A DNA stretch of 6,790 bases from Allobrachymonas sp. Lineage in GTDB: Bacteria; Pseudomonadota; Gammaproteobacteria; Burkholderiales; Burkholderiaceae_C. The position numbers were made by a program, and so were the translations under genes. The notes beneath the pieces were generated by a model, which worked only from the letters and a program-made list of their open reading frames with translations, did no database searches and was not told the DNA's origin. Positions within the stretch are counted from its first letter, which is position 1, and every line of letters starts with the position of its first letter. The stretch covers positions 1 through 6,790 of the forward strand of contig JAAUOI010000167.1 of the NCBI GenBank assembly GCA_012036375.1. Reading direction: 5' to 3'. Shown in pieces: positions 6,658-6,790 of this stretch.

Positions 6658-6790
6658 ACTTCTTCGCGACCGCTTGCTTCTTGCCGGCGATGGGCTTTGA
6701 GGGCCCTTTGCGCGTCCTCGCATTCGTGTGCGTGCGCTGGCCGCGGACGGGCAGCCCGCGGCGATGGCGAAGCCGCCGGATAGCAGCCCA
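6656..6790 (-). CDS. rpsM: 30S ribosomal protein S13, C-terminal part (runs off the window)
   Basis: S13 sits in the head of the small subunit and contacts tRNA and the large subunit. The minus strand reads the typical S13 C-terminus, RLRHRRGLPVRGQRTHTNAR then TRKGPSKPIAGKKQ, ending AVAKK and TAA at 6656-6658. The basic tail with KPIAGKK is like that of alphaproteobacteria. At the very edge the sequence GGC TGC TAT (Gly-Cys-Tyr, 6780-6788) is the expected residues before Arg, but in a frame shifted by one base: an extra G on the plus strand at 6778-6779 (CCGGAT) puts it out of frame. The rest of the gene (about two thirds) lies to the right. The order rpsM then rpsK is the standard one. Confidence 0.93.
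   Translation of the reverse strand, partial: WAAIRRLRHRRGLPVRGQRTHTNARTRKGPSKPIAGKKQAVAKK

Noticed and set aside
6419..6790. Horizontal transfer of alphaproteobacterial rpsM-rpsK into the surface cluster
   Set aside because: Both S11 and the neighbouring gene are cut at the same point and no mobile element or attachment site is present; an assembly chimera is simpler.

Overview
The window looks like a fragment of proteobacterial DNA, probably metagenomic or draft quality. Its core (about 165-6420) reads as one plus-strand gene cluster for cell-surface proteins. The right edge (about 6420-6790, minus strand) is the start of a ribosomal protein operon (rpsM-rpsK) whose protein wording is alphaproteobacterial. 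The core looks more like Burkholderiales (betaproteobacteria), judged only from remembered resemblance of its proteins. The two parts meet inside two genes, each cut off by the other, so I read the join as most likely an assembly chimera.

Layout. (1) 1-2301, plus: the 3' part of a large repeat-rich surface protein with DUF11 repeats, two Cna-B/carboxypeptidase-regulatory-like folds and a C-terminal SdrD B-like domain. Its first ~85 bases are in another frame because of an apparent extra G at 84-86, and base composition drops sharply near 160. (2) 2298-5762, plus: one outer-membrane beta-barrel protein of about 1,150 residues, with a long signal peptide and a Big-1/invasin-like Ig domain before the barrel. 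It is broken into three readable pieces by two frameshifts, near 2835 and between about 5311 and 5330. Its ATG overlaps the stop of gene 1 (ATGA). (3) 5823-6440, plus: an exported, probably lipidated, helical protein. It resembles the N-terminal half of OmpA-family proteins and is probably cut off at its 3' end by the join. (4) 6419-6643 and 6656-6790, minus: rpsK (S11, first 75 residues) and rpsM (S13, last ~43 residues, with one more frameshift near 6778).

How they may work together. Genes 1-3 are co-directional, with a 4-base overlap and then a gap of 60 bases, so they look like one operon. A plausible reading is an adhesin-like exported filament or stalk protein (1), an outer-membrane barrel that exports or anchors it (2), and a peptidoglycan- or membrane-tethering partner (3). 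This functional link is inference. I see no CRISPR array, tRNA, insertion sequence, integrase, origin or convincing terminator.

Four apparent one- or two-base indels in 6.8 kb, at least three of them an extra G in a short G run, suggest sequencing or consensus errors rather than true gene decay.
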